Positions 10,833 through 19,540 of a stretch of DNA of 64,000 nucleotides are shown here, piece by piece. The notes under the pieces were generated by a model. That model was not told the DNA's origin. It searched no databases and worked only from the letters and a program-made list of their open reading frames with translations. The stretch's first letter is position 1. Each line of letters opens with the position of its first letter. Source of the stretch: Micromonospora lupini (GTDB taxonomy: Bacteria > Actinomycetota > Actinomycetes > Mycobacteriales > Micromonosporaceae); the NCBI RefSeq assembly GCF_026342015.1, contig NZ_JAPENL010000002.1, positions 2,237,001-2,301,000 on the forward strand, read 5' to 3'. The position numbers were made by a program, and so were the translations under genes.

Positions 10833-11864
10833 GTAAGGAAACCGCACGGCGGCCGGGGCGACCGCTGTCGAGCCCCGCGCGACCAGCTCGGGGCGGAACA
10901 GGTACTCCGAGTGCGGGGCGCCGTGCCCGTTGATCTCGTCGACCAGGGCGCGGACCGCCGCAACCGCCATGGCGGTGACCGGCTGTCGCACAGTGGTCAG
11001 CGGCGGGTCGGTGAAGGCCATCAGCGGTGAGTCGTCGTAGCCCACCACTGACAGGTCACCCGGGACGGTCAGACCGCGGTGCCGGGCCGCCCGCACCGCG
11101 CCGAGCGCCATCAGGTCGGAGCCGCAGACCAGGCCGGTGACTCCCCGGTCGAGCAGCCGGCCGGCAGCCGCCTCGCCACCCTCCACACCGAACAGTGTCA
11201 GCTCGGCCAGCGGGCCGAGGTCGGCCTCGGCGACACCGGCCAGTCGGGTCATCGCCGCCCGCCAGCCGGCCACCCTGCGCTGCACCGGCACGAACCGGTC
11301 CGGGCCGGTGATCAGGCCGATCCGGCGGTGCCCGAGCGCGACGAGGTGGGCCACTGCGAGGTCGGCGGCCTCTCGGTCGTCGCAGGAGACGAAGGGGGCG
11401 CCGATGCCGGGAACGTACCCGTTGATCATCACGACCGGCAGCGGCCGGGCGATCAGCGCCCGGTAGCGGTCGTGGTTGGCGGCGGTGTCGGCGTGCAGGC
11501 CGGAGACGAAGACGATCCCGGAGACCTGCCGGTCCAGCAGCATCTCCACGTATTCGTCCTCGGTCACGCCGCCGGCGGTCTGGGTGCAGAGCACCGGCGT
11601 GAACCCGCTCTGCGCCAGCGTCGACTCGATGACCTGCGCGAACGCGGGGAAGATCGGGTTGTCCAACTCGGGCACCACCAGACCGACCAGGCCGGCGCTG
11701 CGCTTGCGCAGTCGGGCCGGTCGCTCGTAGCCGAGGACGTCGAGGGCGGTGAGGACGGCCTGTCGGGTCTCCGGGGCCACGCCGGGGCGGTCGTTGAGCA
11801 CCCGCGACACCGTGGCCTCGCTGACTTCGGCCTGCTGGGCGATGTCGGACAGTCGAGCGCGCAT
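10818..11864 (-). CDS. LacI/GalR-family transcriptional regulator (maltose-type)
   Basis: A 348-residue repressor with an N-terminal helix-turn-helix (RLSDIAQQAEVSEATVSRVLN) and hinge helix, followed by a periplasmic-binding-protein-like effector domain (GLVGLVVPELDNPIFPAF; later VVGYDDSP near residue 270). It is transcribed divergently from malE and lies directly upstream of the alpha-glucosidase gene on the same strand, the usual setting of actinobacterial MalR/AglR regulators. GCAAG/CTTGC dyads in both flanking promoters fit autoregulation and control of transport and hydrolysis genes. The inducer is unknown; a maltose-derived sugar is the natural guess. Confidence 0.92.
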   Translation of the reverse strand: MRARLSDIAQQAEVSEATVSRVLNDRPGVAPETRQAVLTALDVLGYERPARLRKRSAGLVGLVVPELDNPIFPAFAQVIESTLAQSGFTPVLCTQTAGGVTEDEYVEMLLDRQVSGIVFVSGLHADTAANHDRYRALIARPLPVVMINGYVPGIGAPFVSCDDREAADLAVAHLVALGHRRIGLITGPDRFVPVQRRVAGWRAAMTRLAGVAEADLGPLAELTLFGVEGGEAAAGRLLDRGVTGLVCGSDLMALGAVRAARHRGLTVPGDLSVVGYDDSPLMAFTDPPLTTVRQPVTAMAVAAVRALVDEINGHGAPHSEYLFRPELVARGSTAVAPAAVRFPYARSA

Positions 11865-11884
11865 GGCGGCACTTTAGCCCACCG

Positions 11885-11937
11885 GCAAGTTCTTGCGGGG
11901 TGCTCTGCAAGCCCTTCCATTATCTGCAACGTCTTGC
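11885..11937. promoter_or_regulatory. Divergent lacI-malE control region with GCAAG/CTTGC dyads
   Basis: GCAAG-TT-CTTGC (11885-11896), a lone CTGCAAG near 11905-11911 and GCAA-CGTC-TTGC (11926-11937) lie in the 198-bp gap between the divergent lacI-type gene and malE. CTTGCA-type repeats are known operators of actinobacterial maltose regulators; binding here is inferred. Confidence 0.5.
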
Positions 11938-12062
11938 TAACGTCCCCGCAACATTGACGAGCAGCAGCGCAGTATCGCTGCGTCGGTTGGCAAAAACTTT
12001 CAGCTTCCCCACTTGCGGACCGTCCTTCCCCCGGCGGATCCGCCATGACGACAGGAGTACCG

Positions 12063-13310
12063 ATGCGCATCCGTACCGCGGGTGTGGTCGCCCTCTTCGC
12101 CCTGGCGCTCGCCGCCTCCGGCTGTGGTGGCGACAGCGACGAGCCGGCCGCGAAGGAATCCCCCAAGGCCGCCGGCGGCAAGCTGGTGATCTGGGCCGAC
12201 GACAAGCGCACGGAAACCCTCAAGCCGTTCGCCGAGAAGTTCGGCCAGGAGAACGGCGTCACCGTCGAGGTCCAAGCCGTCAGCAAGGACCTGCAGACCA
12301 ACTTCGTCACTGCCTCGCAGCAGGGCAGCGGCCCCGACGTGGTGGTCGGCGCGCACGACTGGATCGGCAACCTGGTGCAGAACGGCGCCATCGACCCCGT
12401 CCAGCTCGCCGCCGAGCAGAAGAGCGCGTTCAACGCCACAGCAATCAAGGCGGTCACCTTCAACGGTCAGCTCTACGGGGTGCCGTACGCGCAGGAGAAC
12501 CTGGCACTGATCCGCAACACCGAGCTGGCCCCCGAGGCGCCGAAGACCATCGAGGACCTGGTCGCCACGGGTAAGCAGCTCAAGGCGTCGAAGAAGGTCA
12601 CCGAGACGCTCTGCCTCCAGGTCGGCCAGAACGGCGACGCGTACCACATCTACCCGCTCTACAGCTCGGCCGGCGGTTACCTCTTCGGCGCCGGGGCCAA
12701 CGGTGACTACGACCCGAAGGACCTGGGCGTGGGCAAGCCCGCGTCGATCGAGGCGTTCAAGAAGATCGGCGCGCTTGGCGAGAAGGGCGCGGGCGTGCTC
12801 AAGCGCTCCATCGCGGACACCAACTCGATCGCCACCTTCACCGGCAAGAAGTGCGCGTACCTGATCTCCGGGCCGTGGGCGATCGCCGACGTCAAGAAGG
12901 CCAACATCACGTACGACATCTCCGCGATCCCCGGCTTCGCCGGCGGCAAGGAGGCCCAGCCGTTCGTGGGTGTGCAGGCGTTCTACGTCGCTGCCAAGGG
13001 CAAGAACAAGGCGCTGGCCCAGGAGTTCGTCGCCAACTACACGACCACCCCGGACCTGGCCGTCGCGCTCTACAACGCCGAGGCCCGGCCGCCGGCGCTG
13101 ACCGCCGCCCTCGACCAGGTCAAGGGCAGCGACCCGGACCTGGCGAAGTTCCAGGAGGCCGGCAGGAACGGCCAGGTGCTCCCGGCGATCCCGGCGATGG
13201 CCGCCATCTGGGACCCGTTCGGCAAGGCCGAGGCCGCGGTCATCGGCGGGGCCGACCCGACCAGCACCGTCACCGCCGCCGGCAAGACCATCTCCGGCCA
13301 GATCAAGTAA
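12063..13310 (+). CDS. malE: Maltose/maltodextrin ABC transporter substrate-binding lipoprotein
   Basis: A 415-residue extracytoplasmic solute-binding protein. ATG 12063 follows AGGAG at 5 bases (a Met at 12045 has no such site). The signal peptide ends in a lipobox, ALAASGCGG, so the protein is anchored through a lipid-modified Cys. The mature chain has the family-1 layout: KLVIWADDKRTE at the start, GPDVVVGAHDWIGNL, and a C-terminal AIWDPFGKAEAAVIGG. It is the first gene of malEFG, and its stop overlaps the malF start (TAATG). Substrate assignment rests on the adjacent GH13 and LacI genes. Confidence 0.93.
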   Translation: MRIRTAGVVALFALALAASGCGGDSDEPAAKESPKAAGGKLVIWADDKRTETLKPFAEKFGQENGVTVEVQAVSKDLQTNFVTASQQGSGPDVVVGAHDWIGNLVQNGAIDPVQLAAEQKSAFNATAIKAVTFNGQLYGVPYAQENLALIRNTELAPEAPKTIEDLVATGKQLKASKKVTETLCLQVGQNGDAYHIYPLYSSAGGYLFGAGANGDYDPKDLGVGKPASIEAFKKIGALGEKGAGVLKRSIADTNSIATFTGKKCAYLISGPWAIADVKKANITYDISAIPGFAGGKEAQPFVGVQAFYVAAKGKNKALAQEFVANYTTTPDLAVALYNAEARPPALTAALDQVKGSDPDLAKFQEAGRNGQVLPAIPAMAAIWDPFGKAEAAVIGGADPTSTVTAAGKTISGQIK

Positions 13311-14938
13311 TGAGTACGCCGCTGTCCGGCCCGGGGTCTGCCACGCAGGCCCCGGGCCGGGGGCCCGTCGGCTCCCGACCCCCGCGCTCGCGTGACCACG
13401 CGCCGATCACAGTGACCGGCCTCGCCGGCAAGGTGCTCCTGCTCGGCCTCACCGCCGGAATCGCCCTCTGGGCGGCATTCCCACTCGTCGACGGGGAGCA
13501 GTGGGCCGGCCTGGCCCTGCTGGCGGCGACCACCGCCGGGCTGTTCTATCTCTACCTCACCCGCCGGCACATCCCGGCCAAGTACCTGGTGCCGGGAACC
13601 CTGTTCCTCATCGCCTTCCAGGTCCTCCCGGTGCTCTACATGGCGAGCACCGCCTTCACCAACTTCGGTGACGGGCACCGGGGCAGCAAGGACGAGGCGA
13701 TCGTCGCGATCCAGACCTCGTCGGTCACGCAGGTGCCCGGCTCCGCCCAGTACGCCCTGTCGATCGCCACCACGGGTGACCCGGCCACCGCCCCACTTGT
13801 CTTCCTGGTCACCGACCCCGCCACCGGGGCGGTCTCCGCAGGTGACGCGGGCGGGCTGCGCCGCCTCGACGCCGCCGACGTCACAGTCACCGCGGGCGGC
13901 AGGGTCACCGCCGCCGACGGCTACACGGTGCTGAACGTCGGCCAGGCCAGCGCCCGCAGCAGGGAGGTCACCGACCTTGTCGTCCCGACGGCAGGTGGCG
14001 CGCTGCGGTCAAGCGGCCTGTCCCGGGCGTACGAGGGCAAGGCGGTGCGGGCGTACGACTCCGGCTGTGACTGCGTCCGGGACGCCGCGACCGGGCGGAC
14101 CTGGACCGCCGACGAGGAGGTGGGCGCCTTCGTCGCCGCCGACGGGGAGCGGCTGGCCCAGGGCTGGAAGATCAACGTGGGGCTGCGCAACTTCACGCGT
14201 GTGCTCACCGACGGGAACATCTCCGGCCCGTTCCTGGGCGCCCTGATCTGGAACTTCGCGTTCGCCATCGGCTCCACCGGCGGCACGTTCCTGCTCGGCA
14301 TGCTCATCGCGCTCGTGCTGCACTCGCCCCGGATGCGGGGCACAAACATCTACCGGGTGCTGCTGGTCCTGCCGTACGCCATGCCGTCGTTCGCGATGCT
14401 GCTGGCCTGGCGGGACATGTTCAACGCCGACTTCGGGCTGATCAACAACCTGTTCGGGTTGCACGTGGACTGGTTCGGTCAGCCGTGGACGGCCCGCTTC
14501 GCGGTCATCCTCATCCAGCTCTGGCTCGGCTACCCGTACATGTTCCTGGTGGCCACCGGCGCGTTGCAGGCCATCCCCCGTGAGCTGACCGAGGCCACCT
14601 CTGTCGACGGCGCATCGCCCTGGCAGTCCTTCCGCGCGGTCACCCTGCCACTGCTGTTGATCGCGCTGTCTCCGCTGCTGATCTCGTCGTTCGCGTTCAA
14701 CTTCAACAACTTCAACGCGATCTACCTGACCACCGAGGGAGCGCCCTTCCCGGCAGACAACCCGACCAACGGCGCCACCGACCTGCTCATCACGTACACC
14801 TATCGGCTGGCCTTCGGCGGGCAGGGCGCGCAGTTCGGCTTCGCCGCCGCGATCTCGCTGTTCATCTTCGCCATCGTCGCCGTCGTCTCGGCGGTCAGCT
14901 TCCGGCGGACCCGCAAGCAGGAGGAGGTGTACTCGTGA
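13310..14938 (+). CDS. malF: Maltose ABC transporter permease MalF
   Basis: A 542-residue inner-membrane permease beginning at ATG 13310, which overlaps the malE stop by one base. Three membrane spans lie near residues 40-125. A large extracytoplasmic loop of about 170 residues follows, rich in beta strands like the MalF-P2 domain that contacts MalE, and then a BPD_transp_1 core. The EAA loop that docks the ATPase is seen as ELTEATSVDGASPWQSFRAV. The C-terminal half contains FNNFNAIYLTTEGAP, typical of MalF. It pairs with MalG downstream (ATGTACTCGTGA-type overlap). No ATPase gene is present here. Confidence 0.93.
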   Translation: MSTPLSGPGSATQAPGRGPVGSRPPRSRDHAPITVTGLAGKVLLLGLTAGIALWAAFPLVDGEQWAGLALLAATTAGLFYLYLTRRHIPAKYLVPGTLFLIAFQVLPVLYMASTAFTNFGDGHRGSKDEAIVAIQTSSVTQVPGSAQYALSIATTGDPATAPLVFLVTDPATGAVSAGDAGGLRRLDAADVTVTAGGRVTAADGYTVLNVGQASARSREVTDLVVPTAGGALRSSGLSRAYEGKAVRAYDSGCDCVRDAATGRTWTADEEVGAFVAADGERLAQGWKINVGLRNFTRVLTDGNISGPFLGALIWNFAFAIGSTGGTFLLGMLIALVLHSPRMRGTNIYRVLLVLPYAMPSFAMLLAWRDMFNADFGLINNLFGLHVDWFGQPWTARFAVILIQLWLGYPYMFLVATGALQAIPRELTEATSVDGASPWQSFRAVTLPLLLIALSPLLISSFAFNFNNFNAIYLTTEGAPFPADNPTNGATDLLITYTYRLAFGGQGAQFGFAAAISLFIFAIVAVVSAVSFRRTRKQEEVYS

Positions 14939-15861
14939 GCACCCTCGCCGCGCGTGCCCGCGACACGGCCGGTCGCCCGGCCGCGAGCCGGACCATCGGT
15001 GGTCGGCGGCGGAACCGCTGGTTCGCCCGGGTCGGCTGGCGGCACCTGGTCGCCGTGCTCGCCGTGCTGTTCAGCCTCTTCCCGATCGTGTTCGTGCTCT
15101 CCGCCGCGCTCAACCCCCTCGGCACGCTCTCCACAAGCGAGCTGGTGCCCACCGGTGGGGTGTCGCTCGGCAACTTCAGCGGGCTGTTCGAGCGGACCGC
15201 CTTCGAGCGGTGGTTCCTCAACTCGCTGTTGATCGCCGGGGTGGCCTCGTTCGCGTCGGTGTTCCTCTCGGCCCTGGCCGCGTACGCGTTCTCCCGGATG
15301 CGCTTCCGGGGGCGGCGGGTGGGGCTGTTGTCACTGCTGCTGATCCAGATGTTCCCGCAGTTCCTGGCGATCGTGGCGATCTACCTGATCTTCGGCACGA
15401 TCACCGACCTGTGGCCGTCGATAGGCTTCAACACCCCGTGGGGGCTGTTACTGCTCTATCTGGGTGGGGCGCTCGGCGTGAACACCTGGCTGATGAAGGG
15501 CTTCTTCGACACCCTGCCCCGGGAACTCGACGAGTCGGCCACCATGGACGGCGCGTCGCACGCCCAGGTCTTCTTCCGGATCATGCTGCCGCTGGTGGCG
15601 CCGATCCTGGCGGTGGCCGGGCTGCTGGCGTTCATCGGCACCATCAACGAGTTCCTGATGGCGAACGTGTTCCTCACCAGCAGCGACTCGAAGACCCTCG
15701 CGGTCGGCATGTACGGCCTGTTGCAGGGCAACGAGCGCAACAACAACTTCGGCATCTTCGCGGCCGGCACCCTGCTCACCGCGATCCCGACGGTGCTGGT
15801 CTTCCAGCTCCTGCAGCGCTACATCGTCTCCGGCCTGACCGCCGGAGCGGTCAAGGGATGA
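14935..15861 (+). CDS. malG: Maltose ABC transporter permease MalG
   Basis: A 308-residue permease with six predicted spans and the EAA loop ELDESATMDGASHAQVFFRI. The segment GLLQGNERNNNFGIFAAG is characteristic of MalG. GTG 14935 overlaps the malF stop by 4 bases (GTGA), so the two subunits are translationally coupled. The first about 30 residues are basic and cytoplasmic. In streptomycetes the shared ATPase MsiK energises such transporters from a distant locus; the same is inferred here because no ABC ATPase of that type lies nearby. Confidence 0.93.
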   Translation: MSTLAARARDTAGRPAASRTIGGRRRNRWFARVGWRHLVAVLAVLFSLFPIVFVLSAALNPLGTLSTSELVPTGGVSLGNFSGLFERTAFERWFLNSLLIAGVASFASVFLSALAAYAFSRMRFRGRRVGLLSLLLIQMFPQFLAIVAIYLIFGTITDLWPSIGFNTPWGLLLLYLGGALGVNTWLMKGFFDTLPRELDESATMDGASHAQVFFRIMLPLVAPILAVAGLLAFIGTINEFLMANVFLTSSDSKTLAVGMYGLLQGNERNNNFGIFAAGTLLTAIPTVLVFQLLQRYIVSGLTAGAVKG

Positions 15862-15956
15862 CCACGCCGCAGCCGCGCCGGGTGCCGACCGGGCTCAACG
15901 CGCCGACCGGTCGACCCCCTACTACGAACTGTCGTTGATGGGGGAGGATGGGCGGC

Positions 15957-16304
15957 GTGGAAGCACTGCGACTCATCCTCCTCTATGTCCATCTGATCGG
16001 CTTCGCCCTGCTGCTCGGCGGCTCGATCGCCCAGTACGCGAGCGGCAAGCTGCGGATCAACGCCGCCATGCTCTGGGGCGCCGTGATCCAGTTGCTCACC
16101 GGGCTCGGTCTCTCCGCCCCGCTGCGGGGCGGTGGTGACGACGAGCCGGCGCCCGCCAAACTTGTGACGAAGTTGGTGATCGCGCTGCTGATCTTCGTAA
16201 TGGTCTTCTTCTCCCGGAAGCGGGACGTGGTCAACCGCGGCCACTTCCTCGCAATCGTCGGCCTGACCCTGGTCAACGCGGCGGTGGCGGTCTTTTGGCG
16301 GTAG
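15957..16304 (+). CDS. Small integral membrane protein of unknown function
   Basis: A protein of about 115 residues with four hydrophobic segments (LILLYVHLIGFALLLGGSIA, the LWGAVIQLLTGLGL stretch, LVIALLIFVMVFF, AIVGLTLVNAAVAVFW). GTG 15957 is preferred because GGGGAGG lies 9 bases upstream; ATG 15948 follows that sequence with no spacing. The His in YVHLIG within the first helix resembles small haem-copper or CopD-like membrane proteins, but this is weak. A 14-bp perfect palindrome (GGGGGTCGACCCCC, 16315-16328) just after the stop may help termination. Confidence 0.68.
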   Translation: MEALRLILLYVHLIGFALLLGGSIAQYASGKLRINAAMLWGAVIQLLTGLGLSAPLRGGGDDEPAPAKLVTKLVIALLIFVMVFFSRKRDVVNRGHFLAIVGLTLVNAAVAVFWR

Positions 16305-16563
16305 CGTCCGAGGAGGGGGTCGACCCCCGGAAACCGGACGTTAGCGACGCCTGGGCGCTCGGTTAGCAGCACAAAGAGTGACGTGCCCCACGCAAGGGTT
16401 ACACCCGGGTAACAGGCGCTCAACAGTCGTGCACGATTGTCGGCCGGTGGGTGGGCGCGGGCGTACGCTCCCGTCCGTAACGTGGGACAGCCGGCGGCAC
16501 ACCGCAGGTCGGCTGATGGGCTGCCACCGCACTAGGCGCGGTGTGCAATGGGAAGGAGACGTC

Positions 16564-17652
16564 TTGCGCTCGGTGCGTGGGATGCGGATCGCCTCGATCT
16601 TCGCGGTGGGTGGGCTCGTGCTGAGCGCCGCCGCCGCTTGTGGCGAGGCCCCCGATGATGACAAGAACGCCGGCAGCGGCGCCAAGAAGTACAGCGCCTG
16701 CATGGTGACCGACGTCGGCGGCATCGACGACAAGTCGTTCAACACCTCCGCCTGGAAGGGCCTGCAGGAGGCCAAGGCCGCCAACGACAACATCGACATC
16801 AAGTTCGTCGCGTCGAAGGCCGAGGCCGACTACGAGCCGAACCTGACGCAGTTCGTCAACCAGAAGTGCGACTTCATCCTGGCCGTCGGTGGCCTGATGG
16901 CCAACGCGACTTCGAAGATCGCCAAGGCGAACCCGAACCAGCAGTTCGGCATCGTCGACGCCAACCCGGGTGACGCCAACGTCTACCCGATGCAGTTCGA
17001 CACCGCCCAGGCCGCGTTCCAGGCCGGCTACCTGGCCGCCGGGATGAGCAAGAGCGGCAAGGTGGGCACCTACGGTGGTCTGCCGATCCCGCCGGTGACG
17101 ATCTTCATGGACGGCTTCGTCGACGGCGTGGCGTACTACAACACCACCAAGAAGAAGAACGTCCAGGCGCTCGGCTGGAACAAGGAGACCCAGAAGGGCT
17201 CCTTCACCAACGACTTCGCCAAGCAGGACGAGGGCAAGAAGGTCTCCGACGCGCTGGTCGCCCAGGGCGCGGACATCATCATGCCGGTCGCCGGCGGCTC
17301 CGGCCTCGGCACCACCTCCGCGGCCAAGGCGTCGGGTGGCAAGTACAACACCATCTGGGTGGACGTCGACGGCTGCGAGAGCACCCCGGACTGCGCCGCG
17401 ATCATCACCACCGTGGTCAAGAACATCCCGGAGGCCGTCAAGGAGGCCGTGCTCAAGGCGGCCGGTGGCGAGAAGCTGCAGGCCAAGCCGGGCTTCGTCG
17501 GGACCCTGGCCAACAGCGGTGTCTCGATCGCCCCGTTCCACGACTTCGACAGCAAGGTTCCGGCCGAGCTGAAGACCGAGGTCGACAAGATCAAGGCGGA
17601 CATCGCCGCCGGCACCATCACCGTCACCTCGAAGGCCCAGCCGACCAAGTGA
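16564..17652 (+). CDS. BmpA-family nucleoside-binding lipoprotein
   Basis: A 362-residue substrate-binding lipoprotein of the BMP/PnrA family, which binds purine and pyrimidine nucleosides. TTG 16564 is chosen because GGAAGGAG ends 5 bases upstream; earlier in-frame codons read as non-coding. The signal peptide ends in a lipobox at AAAACGE. Family motifs are DVGGIDDKSFNTSAWKGL near residue 55, FILAVGGLMANATSKIA and GKVGTYGGLPIPPVTIFMDGF. It leads a transporter operon (ATPase, two permeases) and is separated from the ATPase gene by a large stem-loop, suggesting higher expression of the binding protein. Confidence 0.93.
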   Translation: MRSVRGMRIASIFAVGGLVLSAAAACGEAPDDDKNAGSGAKKYSACMVTDVGGIDDKSFNTSAWKGLQEAKAANDNIDIKFVASKAEADYEPNLTQFVNQKCDFILAVGGLMANATSKIAKANPNQQFGIVDANPGDANVYPMQFDTAQAAFQAGYLAAGMSKSGKVGTYGGLPIPPVTIFMDGFVDGVAYYNTTKKKNVQALGWNKETQKGSFTNDFAKQDEGKKVSDALVAQGADIIMPVAGGSGLGTTSAAKASGGKYNTIWVDVDGCESTPDCAAIITTVVKNIPEAVKEAVLKAAGGEKLQAKPGFVGTLANSGVSIAPFHDFDSKVPAELKTEVDKIKADIAAGTITVTSKAQPTK

Positions 17653-17708
17653 CACCCGGCCGGCTCCTCCGGTGAGATCATCGCAGGGGCGGCGGGGACA
17701 GGTACGAC

Positions 17709-17765
17709 CGATCCGGCCGCTCCGGCGCCGCGGGTGACCACCCGTGGGGCCGGAGCGGCCGATCG
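17709..17765 (+). terminator. Intercistronic stem-loop between bmpA and the ATPase gene
   Basis: Bases 17709-17726 and 17749-17765 are complementary over 17 pairs with one bulged base (GATCCGGCCGCTCCGGC against GCCGGAGCGGCCGATC), and the inner region CGGGT/ACCCG can extend the stem. It is the strongest hairpin in the operon. Position after the binding-protein gene fits a partial terminator or an mRNA 3'-stabiliser that raises BmpA over the membrane subunits. Confidence 0.65.
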
Positions 17766-17845
17766 CGCGCCACGGTGACCGGCCTGGTCCGGCCCGGTCG
17801 ACCGGCAGCTACGCTGCACCATCGCTCGCACTCCAGGAGGTTGCG

Positions 17846-19540
17846 CTGAGACTCGAACTGCGCGGCATCACCAAGCGGTTCGGTGATCTGGTCGCCAACG
17901 ACCACATCGATCTGACGGTGGAGCCTGGAGAGATTCACGCCCTGCTCGGCGAGAACGGCGCGGGCAAGTCGACACTGATGAACGTGCTCTACGGGCTCTA
18001 CCAGCCCGACGAGGGCGAGATCCTGGTCGACGGCACGCCGCTGAAGCTGAAGGGTCCCTCCGATGCCATCGGGGCCGGGATCGGCATGGTGCACCAGCAC
18101 TTCATGCTGGTGCCGGTCTTCACCGTGGCCGAGAACATCATGCTCGGCGCCGAGCAGGTCCGGGGCGGCATCGCCGGTTTCCTGGACCGGCGGCGTGCCC
18201 GGCGCGAGGTCACCGAGGTGTCCGAGCGCTACAACCTGCGGGTCGACCCGGACGCGGTGATCGAGGACCTGCCGGTCGGCATCCAGCAGCGCGTCGAGAT
18301 CGTCAAGGCGCTCACCCGCGACGTCGACCTGCTCATCCTGGACGAGCCGACCGCGGTGCTCACCCCCCAGGAGACCGAGGAGCTGTTGACTGTCATGCGG
18401 TCGCTGAAGGCGGCCGGCAAGTCGATCGTCTTCATCACCCACAAGCTCGGCGAGGTCAAGGCGATCGCCGACCGGATCACGGTGATCCGGCGCGGCAAGA
18501 CCGTCGGCACGGCCTCGCCGGAGACCAGCCGGGACGAGCTGGCCGCGCTCATGGTCGGCCGTAGCGTGCGGCTCACCGTCGACAAGTCGCCGGCCACGCC
18601 GGGCGAGCCGGTGCTGGAGGTTGCCGGGCTGGTCGTCGACGACGACCGGCAGATCCGCGCCGTCGACGGGGTGGACCTGACCGTGCGCGCGGGCGAGGTG
18701 CTCGGCGTGGCTGGTGTGCAGGGCAACGGCCAGACGGAGCTGATCGAGGCGATCATGGGCCTGCGCCCGGTGCTCGCCGGCACGGTCAGCCTGGGCGGCG
18801 ACCGGATCGACGGCTGGACGACCAAGAAGGTGCTCCGCGCCGGCGTCGGGTACGTCCCCGAGGACCGCAGCGTGGACGGCCTCGTCAAGGAGTTCAGCGT
18901 CGCCGAGAACCTCGTGCTGGACATCTACGACAGGCCGCCGTTCGGCGCCGGGCTCGCCCTCAAGCCGGACGCGATCGCGTCCTCGGCGCGCGAGCGGATC
19001 GAGCAGTTCGACGTCCGCACCTCATCGGCGGACGCGGCGGTGGGCACCCTCTCCGGCGGCAACCAGCAGAAGGTGATCGTGGCCCGGGAGCTGTCCCGGC
19101 CGCTGAAGCTCTTCATCGCCGCCCAACCCACCCGTGGTGTGGACGTCGGGTCGATCGAGTTCATCCACAGCCAGATCATTCACGAGCGGGACATCGGCAC
19201 CGCGGTCATGGTGGTCTCCAGCGAGCTCGACGAGGTGGTCGGGCTGGCCGACCGGATCGCGGTGATGTACCGCGGACGGATCATCGGCATCGTCGGCCCG
19301 GACACCCCGCGCGAGGAGATCGGCCTGCTGATGGCCGGCATCCACCCGGACACGGCCGCCGCGGCCGGCGCGACCCCCGCCGCCGGTGCACCCGGCGTGG
19401 AGGCCGGGCCCGGCGGGACCCCCGCCGGTGCACCCGGCGCGGAGGCCGGGGCCGGCGCGACACCCGCTGCCGGTGAGCCCGGCGTGGACGACGGGAGCCG
19501 GGCGAGCGACGCGGGCTCCGCGAGCGAGGACGAGGCATGA
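17846..19540 (+). CDS. Nucleoside ABC transporter ATP-binding protein (two ATPase domains)
   Basis: A 564-residue ATPase with two nucleotide-binding halves, the sugar/nucleoside (RbsA/NupA) type. Half one has GENGAGKST (Walker A), LPVGIQQRVEI at the signature position and LLILDEPTA (Walker B). Half two has GVQGNGQTE in place of a canonical Walker A, LSGGNQQKVIVARE (signature) and KLFIAAQPTRGVD. The second site therefore has a degenerate P-loop, as in this subfamily. The only start that fits the AGGAGG at 17835-17840 is CTG 17846 (LRLELRGITKRFG). The last about 65 residues are a Pro/Gly/Ala-rich repeat tail. Its stop overlaps the next start (ATGA). Confidence 0.92.
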   Translation: MRLELRGITKRFGDLVANDHIDLTVEPGEIHALLGENGAGKSTLMNVLYGLYQPDEGEILVDGTPLKLKGPSDAIGAGIGMVHQHFMLVPVFTVAENIMLGAEQVRGGIAGFLDRRRARREVTEVSERYNLRVDPDAVIEDLPVGIQQRVEIVKALTRDVDLLILDEPTAVLTPQETEELLTVMRSLKAAGKSIVFITHKLGEVKAIADRITVIRRGKTVGTASPETSRDELAALMVGRSVRLTVDKSPATPGEPVLEVAGLVVDDDRQIRAVDGVDLTVRAGEVLGVAGVQGNGQTELIEAIMGLRPVLAGTVSLGGDRIDGWTTKKVLRAGVGYVPEDRSVDGLVKEFSVAENLVLDIYDRPPFGAGLALKPDAIASSARERIEQFDVRTSSADAAVGTLSGGNQQKVIVARELSRPLKLFIAAQPTRGVDVGSIEFIHSQIIHERDIGTAVMVVSSELDEVVGLADRIAVMYRGRIIGIVGPDTPREEIGLLMAGIHPDTAAAAGATPAAGAPGVEAGPGGTPAGAPGAEAGAGATPAAGEPGVDDGSRASDAGSASEDEA

